Origin: Pseudoduganella lutea
Lineage (GTDB): Bacteria > Pseudomonadota > Gammaproteobacteria > Burkholderiales > Burkholderiaceae_D
Direction: 5' to 3'
Length of the DNA: 64,000 nt
Assembly: GCF_004209755.1 (NCBI RefSeq)
Contig: NZ_CP035913.1
Location: 3,844,001 to 3,908,000, forward strand
Every line of letters starts with the position of its first letter. Positions within the stretch are counted from its first letter, which is position 1. Below the pieces are notes generated by a model. The model saw nothing but the letters and a program-made list of their open reading frames with translations. It was not told the DNA's origin and did no database searches. Positions 34,857-43,476 of the stretch are shown here, in pieces. Position numbers and translations under genes: made by a program.

Positions 34857-35630
34857 TCACCGTGCTCCCGCTGCGACGGCAGCCTCTTCGATCACCTTCG
34901 CCACCCGGGCGGGATGCGCAATGAACGCGGCATGGCTGCCATCGATCTCGATCGCCGTACTGCCGGCGCGTTTCGCCATGAAGCGCTGCAGGTCGGGATG
35001 GACAGTGCGGTCGGCCGTCGAGACGATCGCCCAGCTTGGCTTGCTCTTCCACGCCGCCTGCGACACGGCCGCCGTTGCCGCCTGCACGGCGGGCATCACC
35101 TGGGACAGCGCCATGAAGCGGGCATCCGCCGCCGGCAGGTCCGCCGCGAAATCGGCGTGGAACAGCGCCGGGTCGAAATACAGGTGGCCATCGGCCGTGG
35201 CCTTGATGCCTTTCGTGGCCGGCGCCATGCTGTCGGCGAGATCCTTCAGGCTTTCACCGGCGTCGGGCTGGAATGCCGCGACATACACGAGGCCAGCCAC
35301 CTTGCGATCGTTGCCGGCCTGGGTGATCACCATGCCGCCATAGCTGTGACCGACCAGGATGCTGCGTCCTTCCTGGGCGTTCACCGCCCGGGTGGTCGCC
35401 TTCACATCGTCGTCGAGCGAGGTTTCCGGCTGCTGCACGACGGTGACGTTGAAGCCGTCGCGGGCCAGGATGTCCGCCACGCCCCGCCAGCCGGAACCGT
35501 CGGCGAAGAAGCCGTGGACGAGGACGACGTTCTTGACGGGGGCCTGGGTGGCGACCGGGATGGCGGCCTGGGCGGCCATGGCGGCGAAAGACAAGGCGAG
35601 GGCCGAGACGATGCGGTTCAGTTTTCTCAT
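34857..35630 (-). CDS. Exported alpha/beta hydrolase
   Basis: A 257-residue hydrolase with a signal peptide (MRKLNRIVSALALSFAAMAAQAA). The fold markers are VVLVHGFFADGSGWRGV (oxyanion loop), the nucleophile in LVGHSYGGMVI, the acid in VSTADRTVHPD and His in DGSHAAFIAHP. It resembles small esterases related to salicylate-ester and dehalogenase-like enzymes, but exported. It lies between the DJ-1 and tetR genes on the same strand, 111 bases after the former and without its own operator copy. It may be cotranscribed with the DJ-1 gene. Confidence 0.87.
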   Translation of the reverse strand: MRKLNRIVSALALSFAAMAAQAAIPVATQAPVKNVVLVHGFFADGSGWRGVADILARDGFNVTVVQQPETSLDDDVKATTRAVNAQEGRSILVGHSYGGMVITQAGNDRKVAGLVYVAAFQPDAGESLKDLADSMAPATKGIKATADGHLYFDPALFHADFAADLPAADARFMALSQVMPAVQAATAAVSQAAWKSKPSWAIVSTADRTVHPDLQRFMAKRAGSTAIEIDGSHAAFIAHPARVAKVIEEAAVAAGAR

Positions 35631-35741
35631 GATGCGCTCCTGTAGGGGATATGGGTTTGCTTCAAGACGCTTGCGTGGCCGGCGGCTGCGCGAGGAATGG
35701 CGACGCCCGCCGGCCAGGCTGCCGGGCGCCGCATCGGTGCG

Positions 35742-36422
35742 TCACGCCAGTTGCTGGAGCAGCAGTGTGGCGGCTTCGGCCGACGAGGCCGGATTCTGGC
35801 CGGTGATCAGCAGGCCATCGCGCACCACGTAAGAACCCCAGTCCGGGCCGCTGGAGTACACGCCACCCTTGGCCTTGAGCTCATCCTCGACGAGGAAGGG
35901 CACCACCTCGGTCAGGCCGACGCCTTCTTCCTCGGTGTTGGTGAATCCGGTAACGTTCCTGCCCTCGACCAGTGGCCGGCCGGCCGGCGTCTTCACGTGG
36001 CGCAGCACGCCCGGCGCGTGGCAGACGAGCGCCACCGGCTTGTTCGCCGCCAGGAACGATTCGATCAGCGCGATCGAATGCCTGTCTTCGGCCAGGTCCC
36101 ACAGCGGACCATGGCCGCCCGGGTAGAACACGGTATCGAAGCCGGCCTGGTCGATACTGTCCAGGCGCAGGGTCGTGGCCAGCTGCGCATTGGCGGCGGC
36201 ATCGGCTTCGAAGCGGCGCGTCAGGTCGGTCTGGAACGACGGCTCATTGCTTTTCGGATCCAGCGGCGGTTGGCCGCCCAGGGGCGAGGCGAGCACGACT
36301 TCGGCGCCGGCATCCTTGAAAGCGTAGTAGGGCGCCGCCAGCTCTTCGAGCCAGAAGCCGGTCTTGCGGCCGGTGTTGCCGAGTTGGTCGTGCGAGGTCA
36401 GAACCATCAATACTTTTTTCAT
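35742..36422 (-). CDS. DJ-1/PfpI family protein (Hsp31-like type 1 glutamine amidotransferase domain)
   Basis: A 226-residue DJ-1/PfpI protein close to Hsp31-type glyoxalase III/chaperones. The nucleophile is C134 in ALVCHAPGVL, the conserved Glu is in GFWLEELAAPYYAF, and YPGGHGPLWDL forms the elbow neighbour. Relatives detoxify methylglyoxal or repair glycated molecules. TTGGAG precedes the ATG. Two NemR-like operators lie upstream (36452-36466 and 36546-36560), making it the best supported regulon member and tying the cluster to reactive carbonyl stress. Confidence 0.9.
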   Translation of the reverse strand: MKKVLMVLTSHDQLGNTGRKTGFWLEELAAPYYAFKDAGAEVVLASPLGGQPPLDPKSNEPSFQTDLTRRFEADAAANAQLATTLRLDSIDQAGFDTVFYPGGHGPLWDLAEDRHSIALIESFLAANKPVALVCHAPGVLRHVKTPAGRPLVEGRNVTGFTNTEEEGVGLTEVVPFLVEDELKAKGGVYSSGPDWGSYVVRDGLLITGQNPASSAEAATLLLQQLA

Positions 36423-36451
36423 GCTGTTTCTCCAATAAGTAAGTAGTCAAT

Positions 36452-36466
36452 TAGACCGGTCGTCTT
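36452..36466. promoter_or_regulatory. NemR-like operator 3 (DJ-1 gene, proximal)
   Basis: TAGACCGGTCGTCTT, one mismatch at the last base, 30 bases upstream of the DJ-1 gene start. Confidence 0.72.
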
Positions 36467-36545
36467 GAGATCTGGCGTATGCGACTGGCTTCTCGGTACA
36501 GTGGGTAGTGGCTTCTGCATCGATGGAGTTCAAGATAACATCAAG

Positions 36546-36560
36546 TAGACCAGTCGTCTA
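36546..36560. promoter_or_regulatory. NemR-like operator 4 (DJ-1 gene, distal)
   Basis: TAGACCAGTCGTCTA, flanked by G and C to extend the dyad. On the minus strand TAGACG-17-TATCTT could be a promoter reading toward the DJ-1 gene. It lies 94 bases from operator 3, close to nine helical turns. Confidence 0.75.
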
Positions 36561-36608
36561 CAAGTTTTTTTATTCATTTAGAAATTGGATCTTGGGAATA
36601 TTGCCCGG

Positions 36609-36649
36609 AAAATGGGGTACGTCCCCATTTTTGAAGCAACTTTTGCTTC
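36609..36649. repeat. Palindromic repeat AAAATGGGG / CCCCATTTT (family C) with adjoining hairpin
   Basis: AAAATGGGG (36609-36617), TACGT loop, CCCCATTTT (36623-36631), followed by a second hairpin GAAGCAA (36633-36639) / TTGCTTC (36643-36649). It sits between divergent genes, where a terminator would have no obvious use, so it is better seen as another dispersed palindrome. The rest of the 350-base gap holds the operators above and the phoD leader. Confidence 0.6.
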
Positions 36650-36772
36650 CTCGACAGCGCTGGCCAGGGAGGCGTCTGCTATGGCAATGGCTTGCTTGCC
36701 GCCTGCTATCGTTTCATCGCCATGTCATATCGGCAACCTACACTTGCCTGCTTTCAGATCACCGGAGCAAGC

Positions 36773-38371
36773 ATGACATCATCCATTTCGCGCCGCCGTT
36801 TCCTTTCCCAAAGCGGCGTCCTGGCGGGCAGTTCGGCACTGGGCGGTTCCCTGCTGCTGCAAGGTTGCGGGGGCAGCAGCACGTCTGTGGGCGTCAGCGA
36901 AAACGAGCGGCCGAAAATGCCGTCGGGCATACAGTTCGGCGACATCACGGACAACAAGGCGATCATCTGGGGCCGCAGCGACCGCAATGCGCAAATGATC
37001 GTCGAATACGATACGAGCGAGCGCTTTGCCAATGCCAGCCGCATCGTCGGCCCGTATGCCAGCGCGGCCACCGATTTCACCACCCGTGTCGACCTGAGCG
37101 GCTTGCCGGCCGGGCAAACGGTGTTCGTGCGCGTGCGCTACGTGGATCCCGACAATGCAAGGATCGAAAGCGAAACCCTGTCGGGGCAATTCAGGACCAC
37201 GCCCGCCGATGGCAGCAGGGCCGTGCGCTTCCACTGGAGCGGCGACCAGTGCGGCCAGGGCTGGGGCATCAACACCGCTTTCGGCGGCATGAAGATCTAC
37301 GAGGCGATGCGCAAGCGCGACCCGGATTTCTTTGTCCACAACGGCGACACGGTCTATGCCGACGGCCCGATCCTGGCCGAAGTGAAGGCGGAAAACGGCC
37401 AGGTCTGGCGCAACGTCGTCACGGAAGAAGTCAGCAAGGTCGCGGAAACGCTGAAGGAATTCCGCGGCCGCCATGCGTACAACCTGATGGACGAAAACTA
37501 CCGCAGGTTCGCCGCCCAGGTGCCGCAGGTATGGCAGTGGGACGATCACGAAGTGACGAACAACTACAGCGACGCCAAGAACCTGTCGGGCGACGCGCGC
37601 TACACGGAAAAAAGCATCGCCACGCTCACGGCCCGCGGCCGCCAGGCCTTCCTCGAATATGCGCCGATGCGCTACTACAAGCAAAGCGAGCCGCAGCGCA
37701 TCTACCGCACCATCTCGCACGGCCCGCTACTCGACGTGTTCGTGGTGGACATGCGCAGCTACCGCGGCCCGAACAGCACCAACCTGCAAACCGCCGAAGA
37801 CGCCAGCTCGTCCTTCCTGGGTCTCGAGCAGGTCGAATGGCTGATCGCCGGGCTGAAGGCTTCGACCGCGACCTGGAAAGTCATCTCCGCCGACATGCCC
37901 ATCGGCCTGAACGTGGGCGACGGCAAGGATGGCCAGGGCAACGCACTGTGGGAAGCGGTTGCGAACGGCAACGACGGCGTGCCGCTCGGCCGTGAAATCG
38001 AAATGGCCCGCCTGCTCAGCAGTATCAAGGCCGTGCCCAATGTGGTCTGGATCACTACCGACGTGCACTACTGCGCCGCCCACTATTATGACCCCGCCAA
38101 GGCCCTGTTCACGAACTTCTCGCCGTTCTGGGAATTCGTTGCCGGCCCGATGAATGCCGGCAGCTTCGGCCCTGGGGTGCTCGACCGGACCTTCGGCCCG
38201 AGCGTGGTCTTCTCGAAGGCGCCGCCGATCCAGGCGTCGTCGCCGTTCGCCGGCTACCAGTTCTTCGGGGAAGTGAACATCGACCCGCGCACAAAAGCGA
38301 TGACGGTCGAACTGTTCAACCTCGATGGCGTATCGCAGTTTGCGCAGACGCTCCCGGCGGTGGGCACCTGA
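36773..38371 (+). CDS. phoD: PhoD-type alkaline phosphatase
   Basis: A 532-residue secreted phosphodiesterase/phosphatase of the PhoD family. The twin-arginine signal SRRRFLSQSGVLAG continues to a lipobox-like LLLQGC, so it may be a Tat-exported lipoprotein. Catalytic-region markers are FHWSGDQC, FFVHNGDTVYADGP, VWQWDDHEVTNNYS, DVFVVDMRSYRGPN and VVWITTDVHYCAAHYY, which carry the Asp, Asn and His ligands for iron and calcium. It releases phosphate from organic phosphodiesters. GGAG precedes the ATG at 36773. No Pho box was recognised upstream. Confidence 0.9.
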   Translation: MTSSISRRRFLSQSGVLAGSSALGGSLLLQGCGGSSTSVGVSENERPKMPSGIQFGDITDNKAIIWGRSDRNAQMIVEYDTSERFANASRIVGPYASAATDFTTRVDLSGLPAGQTVFVRVRYVDPDNARIESETLSGQFRTTPADGSRAVRFHWSGDQCGQGWGINTAFGGMKIYEAMRKRDPDFFVHNGDTVYADGPILAEVKAENGQVWRNVVTEEVSKVAETLKEFRGRHAYNLMDENYRRFAAQVPQVWQWDDHEVTNNYSDAKNLSGDARYTEKSIATLTARGRQAFLEYAPMRYYKQSEPQRIYRTISHGPLLDVFVVDMRSYRGPNSTNLQTAEDASSSFLGLEQVEWLIAGLKASTATWKVISADMPIGLNVGDGKDGQGNALWEAVANGNDGVPLGREIEMARLLSSIKAVPNVVWITTDVHYCAAHYYDPAKALFTNFSPFWEFVAGPMNAGSFGPGVLDRTFGPSVVFSKAPPIQASSPFAGYQFFGEVNIDPRTKAMTVELFNLDGVSQFAQTLPAVGT

Positions 38372-38488
38372 ATACCCTGGCCGTACACCATCGCGGCTAC
38401 ATACAGAATATAGGCTGGCGCCGATAGCCGCGCATCGCACGTTGCCCTAGAGTACGCATTTTCAACGTGTATTCCGGGAAGATGTGCG

Positions 38489-39160
38489 ATGGCGATTGCA
38501 AAACGTCTGGCGGCTGAATTCATCGGCACGGCCCTGCTGCTGGCAATCGGCAGTGGCGCGGGCATTGCCGCGCAGCGCCTTGCCGGAGGCGATGCCGCGA
38601 TGGCGCTGCTGGTCAGCGCGGCGGTCGGCGCGACCGGGCTGGCCGTGCTGATCCTCACGTTCGGCAATATCTCCGGCGGCCTGTTCAACCCGGTGCTCAC
38701 GCTGTCCGAGGCATGGCGCGGCAACCTGCGTGCCGACTATGTGGCGCCGTATATCGCGGTGCAATCGCTGGGTGCCGTGGCCGGCGTCGCGGCCGTGCAC
38801 GCCATGTATGGGCTGGACCTGATGATGGCCACGCCGCATGTCCGCACCGGCACCGGCCTGTGGCTGGGCGAGTTCGTTGCCACCTTCGGCATGCTGTGCG
38901 TGTTCATCGGCTGCGGCCGGGCCCGGCCCGTGGTGGCGCCGTTCGCCGTGTCGGCCTATGTGATGGTGGCCTGCTGGTTCAGTTCTTCCTCGGCGTTCAT
39001 GAACCCGGCACTGACCCTGGCCAAGGCGATCGGCCAGGCCGGCGCGCTGCGCCTGGCCGATGCCCCGGCCTTCGTGCTGGCGCAACTGGCCGGCGCCGGC
39101 GCCGCGACGGCCCTCTTTATCTGGCTGCACGGCACGGCGCGCCGCGCGGTGCGCACCTGA
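38489..39160 (+). CDS. Aquaporin/MIP family channel
   Basis: A 223-residue membrane protein with six predicted helices and two half-helix loops. The second loop has the canonical NPA (FMNPALT), while the first reads NPV (LFNPVLT), a substitution known in some bacterial and arsenic-linked channels. EFIGTALLLAIGSG is the conserved first helix. It conducts water or small neutral solutes such as glycerol or metalloids; which one is not determined. GGGAAG precedes the ATG. Confidence 0.88.
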   Translation: MAIAKRLAAEFIGTALLLAIGSGAGIAAQRLAGGDAAMALLVSAAVGATGLAVLILTFGNISGGLFNPVLTLSEAWRGNLRADYVAPYIAVQSLGAVAGVAAVHAMYGLDLMMATPHVRTGTGLWLGEFVATFGMLCVFIGCGRARPVVAPFAVSAYVMVACWFSSSSAFMNPALTLAKAIGQAGALRLADAPAFVLAQLAGAGAATALFIWLHGTARRAVRT

Positions 39161-39290
39161 CCTTTCAATCCTGCGTAGTTGTGGGACATCCGGCCACGGC
39201 ATGTGGCCGCTCCAGTTCGTGTTCCCCTGATATCCTTGGCCTCCATGCTGCATGCCCATGCCGGGCATGAGCTGCCACGAGGAGAATGCG

Positions 39291-39649
39291 ATGTCCGATG
39301 CGAACAAGCGTGTCCTGCAACAGGCGAATGCGGCGGTGTCCGCCGGCGACAATGAAGGCTTCCTGTCGTTCTGCACGGACGATATCGTCTGGTCCACCGT
39401 GGGGGTGAAACCCTGCATGGTAAGGAGGCCGTGCGCGCCCTGATGGCGAAGGAATACGTGCAGCCACCCACGTTCACCATGCGCGAACTGGTGGCCGAAG
39501 GCGATTACGTGGTGGCGCTCGGCGACATCGAAAGCCGGGACGATGCGGGCAAGCCGGTGCGAAACGCCTACAGCGACGTGTGGCGCCTGCGCGATGGCAA
39601 GCTGGCCGAGCTCAGGGCGTTTGTCATCCCGGTCGGCGCGGCCAGCTGA
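39291..39649 (+). pseudogene. NTF2-like (SnoaL) protein gene with a frameshift
   Basis: The frame starting MSDANKRVLQQANAAVSAGD at 39291 (GAGGAG upstream) runs to WSTVG and then loses homology at a run of five G (39401-39405). The next frame continues GETLHGKEAVRALMAKEY and ends AELRAFVIPVGAAS at 39649. Joined, the two give a normal small NTF2-like/ketosteroid-isomerase-type protein of about 119 residues. One extra G or two fewer would restore it. This may be a real loss, a phase-variable tract or a sequence error. Confidence 0.75.
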
Positions 39650-39790
39650 ACCTTGCTGATGGCGCTACACCCGGTTCACTGACGACACGGTGTCCCGGGC
39701 ATTCAGGATGTCCGATTTCGGCCAGCGCCGCCCGATCGCCGCATCGGGGAAACACTGCCATCACGGCAGGGCAGCCCACGCTCTTTGCCA

Positions 39791-40045
39791 TCACGGAAAG
39801 GCCAGGTCCAGGCCGATCCACTTCATCAGGAAGTGGGTTAGGAGCCCCAGAGCCAGCAGCGCCAGCATGAAGACCGCGGTCACCTTGGCGGCCGCGCGCA
39901 GCACCGCGCGCCTCTCCTTTTCCCAGTCCTGCCGATCGGCCTGCGCCTTCTTCCCCCGGTCGTAATGCCACTTGATCGCGAAGAACATGCCTGTGCCCAG
40001 CACGAGAACCTTGAAGGTAACGAAGACTATCGGGATCCAATCCAT
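39791..40045 (-). CDS. Small two-helix membrane protein (unknown)
   Basis: An 84-residue protein. Helix 1 is IPIVFVTFKVLVLGTGMFFAI, a central charged segment DRGKKAQADRQDWEKERRAV follows, and helix 2 is VTAVFMLALLALGLLTHFLM. No family recognised. AAAGG precedes the ATG. It is divergent from the MocR regulator gene 151 bases away and may be its target (inference). Confidence 0.65.
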   Translation of the reverse strand: MDWIPIVFVTFKVLVLGTGMFFAIKWHYDRGKKAQADRQDWEKERRAVLRAAAKVTAVFMLALLALGLLTHFLMKWIGLDLAFP

Positions 40046-40196
40046 CTTTGCGCCTTTCCAGGCTATTACTTGACACTATCATCGTGCTGAGCAGGGCGTC
40101 CACACACTGCTTCAGCAGCTTCATTTCTTGTTCAACCATCGTTGAAATCGCTGTAAGGCATACTACTCGAAAGCATTTTCCATACATTGAGGCAAA

Positions 40197-41597
40197 ATGT
40201 CGCAGTTGAGAACCATACAAGATGAGCATTTGCCAATCTGGCTACCGCGTTTGGCCATGCACGGCGGGCCACGGTTCCTGCAGATCGCGGATGCGTTGCA
40301 GGCGGCGGTGGCGGATGGATCGCTGAGCCCCGGTGATCGCCTGCCTCCGCAGCGCCACCTGGCAGCACAGCTGGGCGTCGACCTGACGACGATCACGCGC
40401 GCCTATGATGAAGCGAGACGGCGCAATTTGCTGGAAGGCCGCGGCGCCCGCGGCACTTATGTCGCGGCGCCGAAGGTCGAATTGACCGCGATCCTCGACC
40501 TGAGCATGAATACCCCGCCACCGCCGGATGGCGTGGACTTCGACGACATGCTGAAACAGGGTTTGTCCCAGGTACTGATGCGGGCAGACAATGGACCGCT
40601 GATGACTTACCACCTGGGCGGGGGAAGCGACGCCGATCGCAAGGCGGGTGCCAGATGGCTCGAACCGATGTTTGGCCAGTTCGATGCCGGGCAGCTCCTT
40701 GTCTGTCCGGGGGCGCAAGCGGCGATTGCCGCATTGATCCTGGCGCTGACGGAGCCGGGCGACGTTATCCTGGCCGAGCCAACGACGTATCCCGGCTTGC
40801 GTGCCGCGGCGACCCAGTTCGGCCGGCACATCGTGGCGGTGGAAGCGGACAAGCACGGAATGGTGCCCGGGATGCTCGAGCAGGCGTGCCACCAGCACAA
40901 GCCCGGGCTGGTCTACCTCAATCCGACATTACAGAATCCGACCGCCGCCACCATGCCGGAACGCCGGCGCAAGGAGCTCGCCGGCATCGCGAAGCGCTGC
41001 AATCTACGCATCGTCGAAGACGATCCCTACTGGCTCCTTGCCGATGCCCCGCCACCGCCCATCGCCACGTTTGCCCCGGAACAGGTGGTCTACATCTCGA
41101 CCCTGTCGAAATGCCTGACGCCCGGCTTGCGTGTCGCCTTCGTCGTCATCCGCAACCCGCACGAACGGGAACGGTTCCTGGTTGCGCTCAGATCGTTCGC
41201 GCTGATGGCCGCGCCGCTGACGGCCGCATTGGCCACCCAGTGGATCGTCGACGGTTCGGCTGACCGATTGATGGAAGGCGTGCGCACCGAAGCGCGCCTG
41301 CGCCACCGGATGGCCCGGCATATCCTGGCGGGGCGGTACAGCGGCGTCGGAGACGGCCTGCACGCATGGCTCGAGTTGCCGGCTTACTGGAACACTTCAC
41401 AGTTTGCCCGTGCTGCTGGCAGTGAGGGCATCGCGGTCACGCCGGCGGAGGCCTTTGCAACCGGCAGCACGACCGTGAATGCGGTGCGGATCTCCCTGGG
41501 CAGTATCCAGGACCGTGGACGCTTGCAGGCGGGTCTTCAACGGCTGTCGGATCTGCTTGCACGGCGGCCCGAGCCGTTCAGCGCTGCCGTGGTTTGA
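40197..41597 (+). CDS. MocR-family regulator (GntR winged helix fused to aminotransferase fold)
   Basis: A 466-residue fusion. The N-terminal GntR-type winged helix contains LQIADALQAAVADGSLSPGDRLPPQRHLAAQLGVDLTTITRAYDEARR in consecutive pieces (about residues 28-75). The C-terminal fold-type I aminotransferase domain has its PLP Lys in ISTLSKCLTPGLR and VYLNPTLQNPTAATM. Such proteins act as transcription factors that sense PLP or an amine, not as transaminases. GAGG precedes the ATG. Confidence 0.92.
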   Translation: MSQLRTIQDEHLPIWLPRLAMHGGPRFLQIADALQAAVADGSLSPGDRLPPQRHLAAQLGVDLTTITRAYDEARRRNLLEGRGARGTYVAAPKVELTAILDLSMNTPPPPDGVDFDDMLKQGLSQVLMRADNGPLMTYHLGGGSDADRKAGARWLEPMFGQFDAGQLLVCPGAQAAIAALILALTEPGDVILAEPTTYPGLRAAATQFGRHIVAVEADKHGMVPGMLEQACHQHKPGLVYLNPTLQNPTAATMPERRRKELAGIAKRCNLRIVEDDPYWLLADAPPPPIATFAPEQVVYISTLSKCLTPGLRVAFVVIRNPHERERFLVALRSFALMAAPLTAALATQWIVDGSADRLMEGVRTEARLRHRMARHILAGRYSGVGDGLHAWLELPAYWNTSQFARAAGSEGIAVTPAEAFATGSTTVNAVRISLGSIQDRGRLQAGLQRLSDLLARRPEPFSAAVV

Positions 41598-41836
41598 CTG
41601 TCCGGGAAACACTGTGCTTCATGCGGGAGTTCTTGCAATGCGGCCGTACATTGGGCGGAAAGGCTGAGTGCAGCAGGAAGATTTCCCCGCCTGAAAGAAT
41701 TCAACGAATCATCGGGGGCGAGGTGACTGGCGCCGGGTAAATGCAGAATGATGTCGCTAGCCGGCTCTCCGTAACTCCCATGAAAATTCCGTCGTGCGTG
41801 CCGGACAAAACGGCCCGGTTGAGCCATACTGGAGCG

Positions 41837-42031
41837 ATGGAAAAACGTCGAGACATACTTACCGCGCGCTACATTGACGCCGTGCTCAATGGCCAGCCAG
41901 GCTTCGAGCCGTCCCGCTGTCTGCAAGCCCTTCTCGACGTCGGCATCTCGCGGATCACTGCTGAACGCTTGGTTGCGCAAGAGAAAGTAAGGCGCCGATC
42001 GCCGGCTGTGCCGCTGCCGTCGGTGGAATAA
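41837..42031 (+). CDS. Small protein upstream of phosphatase (unknown)
   Basis: A 64-residue basic protein, MEKRRDILTARYIDAVLNGQ followed by PGFEPSRCLQALLDVGIS and a Pro-rich tail. No family recognised. GGAG lies 5 bases before the ATG, and the gene ends 9 bases before the phosphatase start, so the two are probably cotranscribed. The 239 bases before it hold no supported gene. Confidence 0.55.
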   Translation: MEKRRDILTARYIDAVLNGQPGFEPSRCLQALLDVGISRITAERLVAQEKVRRRSPAVPLPSVE

Positions 42032-42040
42032 CGACCAAGA

Positions 42041-42373
42041 ATGAAAAACGCACTCTTCATCTGCAGCCAGAACCGGTTGCGAAGCCCTACCGCCGAGCAA
42101 GTGTTTGCAAGCTGGCCAGGTGTCGAAACGGATTCCGCAGGGCTGGGCGGAGACGCGACGGTACCGCTGTCGTCGGAACAGATTGCATGGGCCGACATCA
42201 TCTTCGTGATGGAAAAAGCCCACCGGACCCGGCTCTCATCCCGATTCAAACGGTATCTGAATGGGAAACGTGTCATTTGCCTGGATATACCGGACGACTA
42301 TGACTACATGCAGCCCGAACTTGTCGCGATCCTCGAGATCAAAGCCGGCAAGTTCTTGCGTGGATCCACTTGA
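42041..42373 (+). CDS. Low-molecular-weight protein tyrosine phosphatase family protein
   Basis: A 110-residue protein with the phosphate-binding loop C-x5-R in ICSQNRLRSPTAEQ right after the first strand, and the family's later Asp region LDIPDDYDYMQ. It is shorter than classical LMW phosphatases and matches a compact subgroup often annotated as protein tyrosine phosphatase. The substrate is unknown. The ribosome site is weak (AAGA), consistent with coupling to the upstream small gene. Confidence 0.83.
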   Translation: MKNALFICSQNRLRSPTAEQVFASWPGVETDSAGLGGDATVPLSSEQIAWADIIFVMEKAHRTRLSSRFKRYLNGKRVICLDIPDDYDYMQPELVAILEIKAGKFLRGST

Positions 42374-42426
42374 GCTGACGTTCCCGGCCAGCGTCCATGC
42401 TGGATGCCGAAGCGGCCCCCCGGCGT

Positions 42427-43356
42427 CTACCGCAACCCGCCAAACCGTTCAAAGAATGCCGGTTCCGCATCGGGTACGTCCGCCTGCTCCCGCCGCAATG
42501 CCTCCAGCACATGCTCCTCGGCCGGCGCAAACGTGAGCAGATACAGCGCGCGCGCCAGCTCGTAGGCAGCGGCCCCGGGCCACGGCTCGGGCAGCAGCTC
42601 CACGGGCAACTGGGGATCGTGCAGCTGCACGCGCCGGTAGGCGTGGATCAGCAGCGTGCGCACGACAAAGGCCCGCTCTGGCGTCACGCCGTCGGCCAGC
42701 AGGGCGCGCAGCGGCGCGAACGTGCCGATGAAACGCTCGTAGCCGGCCGCCACTTCCCGCAAGTCCCATCCTTCGGCCACCAGGTCCGCCAGCGGCTTGC
42801 CCTGCACGCCTGGCAACTGCGCCGCCTGCACCACGTAGACCTTGCCGCGCATGCCCAGCCGGCCCAGTAAGTCGTCCAGCGCCTCGGCATCGCCGGCGGG
42901 GTGCCCGGCGATGCCCTGCGCCACCACGCTGTAGCCTTCCCACAGCAATTCCTTGCGCAGCGCCGCACGCTCGGCCGGTGTGATGCCGTTCGTGCCCAGC
43001 ACGAATGTCCAGCTGCCTTGCCAGTGCACGTGAGGCGCCGCGTACACACGCCGGAACGCGCGGGCGAAGCGTTGCGCCGCCTCGGGCGTGATCGTGTAGT
43101 GGCTGCGCCGGCCATCGCGCTGCGATACGAGCCAGCCTTCCTGCGCCAGCCGGAACACGGACGTGCGCAGCAGCCGGTCGTTCACGCCGAACGGCGCCAG
43201 CAGGTCGATCAGGCTGCCCAGCCAGGCCAGGCCGCCGTGCGGCACGATCGCGTCGCCGAAGACCGTCATCACCAGCGATTTCGAGCGGGGCGGTTCGTCG
43301 GCCAGGAAACGGTCGATCCACTTGTTCAAGCTTGCATTGGTCAAATCATTGTTCAT
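42427..43356 (-). CDS. paaX: Phenylacetate operon repressor PaaX
   Basis: A 309-residue repressor of the phenylacetate operon that is released by phenylacetyl-CoA. The N-terminal winged helix contains PPRSKSLVMTVFGDAIVPHGG and VNDRLLRTSVFRLAQEGWLVSQRDGRRSHY. The central and C-terminal PaaX domains include WTFVLGTNGITPAERAALRKELLWEGY. The ATG at 43356 (MNNDL) begins family similarity. It is divergent from paaA with 120 bases between, the usual place for its operator. Confidence 0.92.
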   Translation of the reverse strand: MNNDLTNASLNKWIDRFLADEPPRSKSLVMTVFGDAIVPHGGLAWLGSLIDLLAPFGVNDRLLRTSVFRLAQEGWLVSQRDGRRSHYTITPEAAQRFARAFRRVYAAPHVHWQGSWTFVLGTNGITPAERAALRKELLWEGYSVVAQGIAGHPAGDAEALDDLLGRLGMRGKVYVVQAAQLPGVQGKPLADLVAEGWDLREVAAGYERFIGTFAPLRALLADGVTPERAFVVRTLLIHAYRRVQLHDPQLPVELLPEPWPGAAAYELARALYLLTFAPAEEHVLEALRREQADVPDAEPAFFERFGGLR

Positions 43357-43415
43357 GCCGCCATTGTACTCAGCCGAACAAGATACGGAACTTGGATATG
43401 ACACAGAAAAACAGC

Positions 43416-43443
43416 TTGCAAATAAAATTGTGTATCGTATTAT
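43416..43443 (+). promoter_or_regulatory. Candidate paaA promoter with flanking ATACG/CGTAT sequence
   Basis: TTGCAA (43416-43421), 16-base spacer, TATTAT (43438-43443), 33 bases before the paaA ATG. CGTAT next to the -10 and ATACG at 43383-43387 are complementary and may mark the PaaX-controlled region. The classical E. coli PaaX site was not recognised. Confidence 0.5.
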
Positions 43444-43476
43444 GGCTGGAACGGGAGCAAACAGAGGAGACAGACC

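Noticed and set aside
40070..40098. TTGACA as a -35 for the MocR gene
   Set aside because: No -10-like hexamer lies at 16-18 bases, and the site is about 120 bases from the start.
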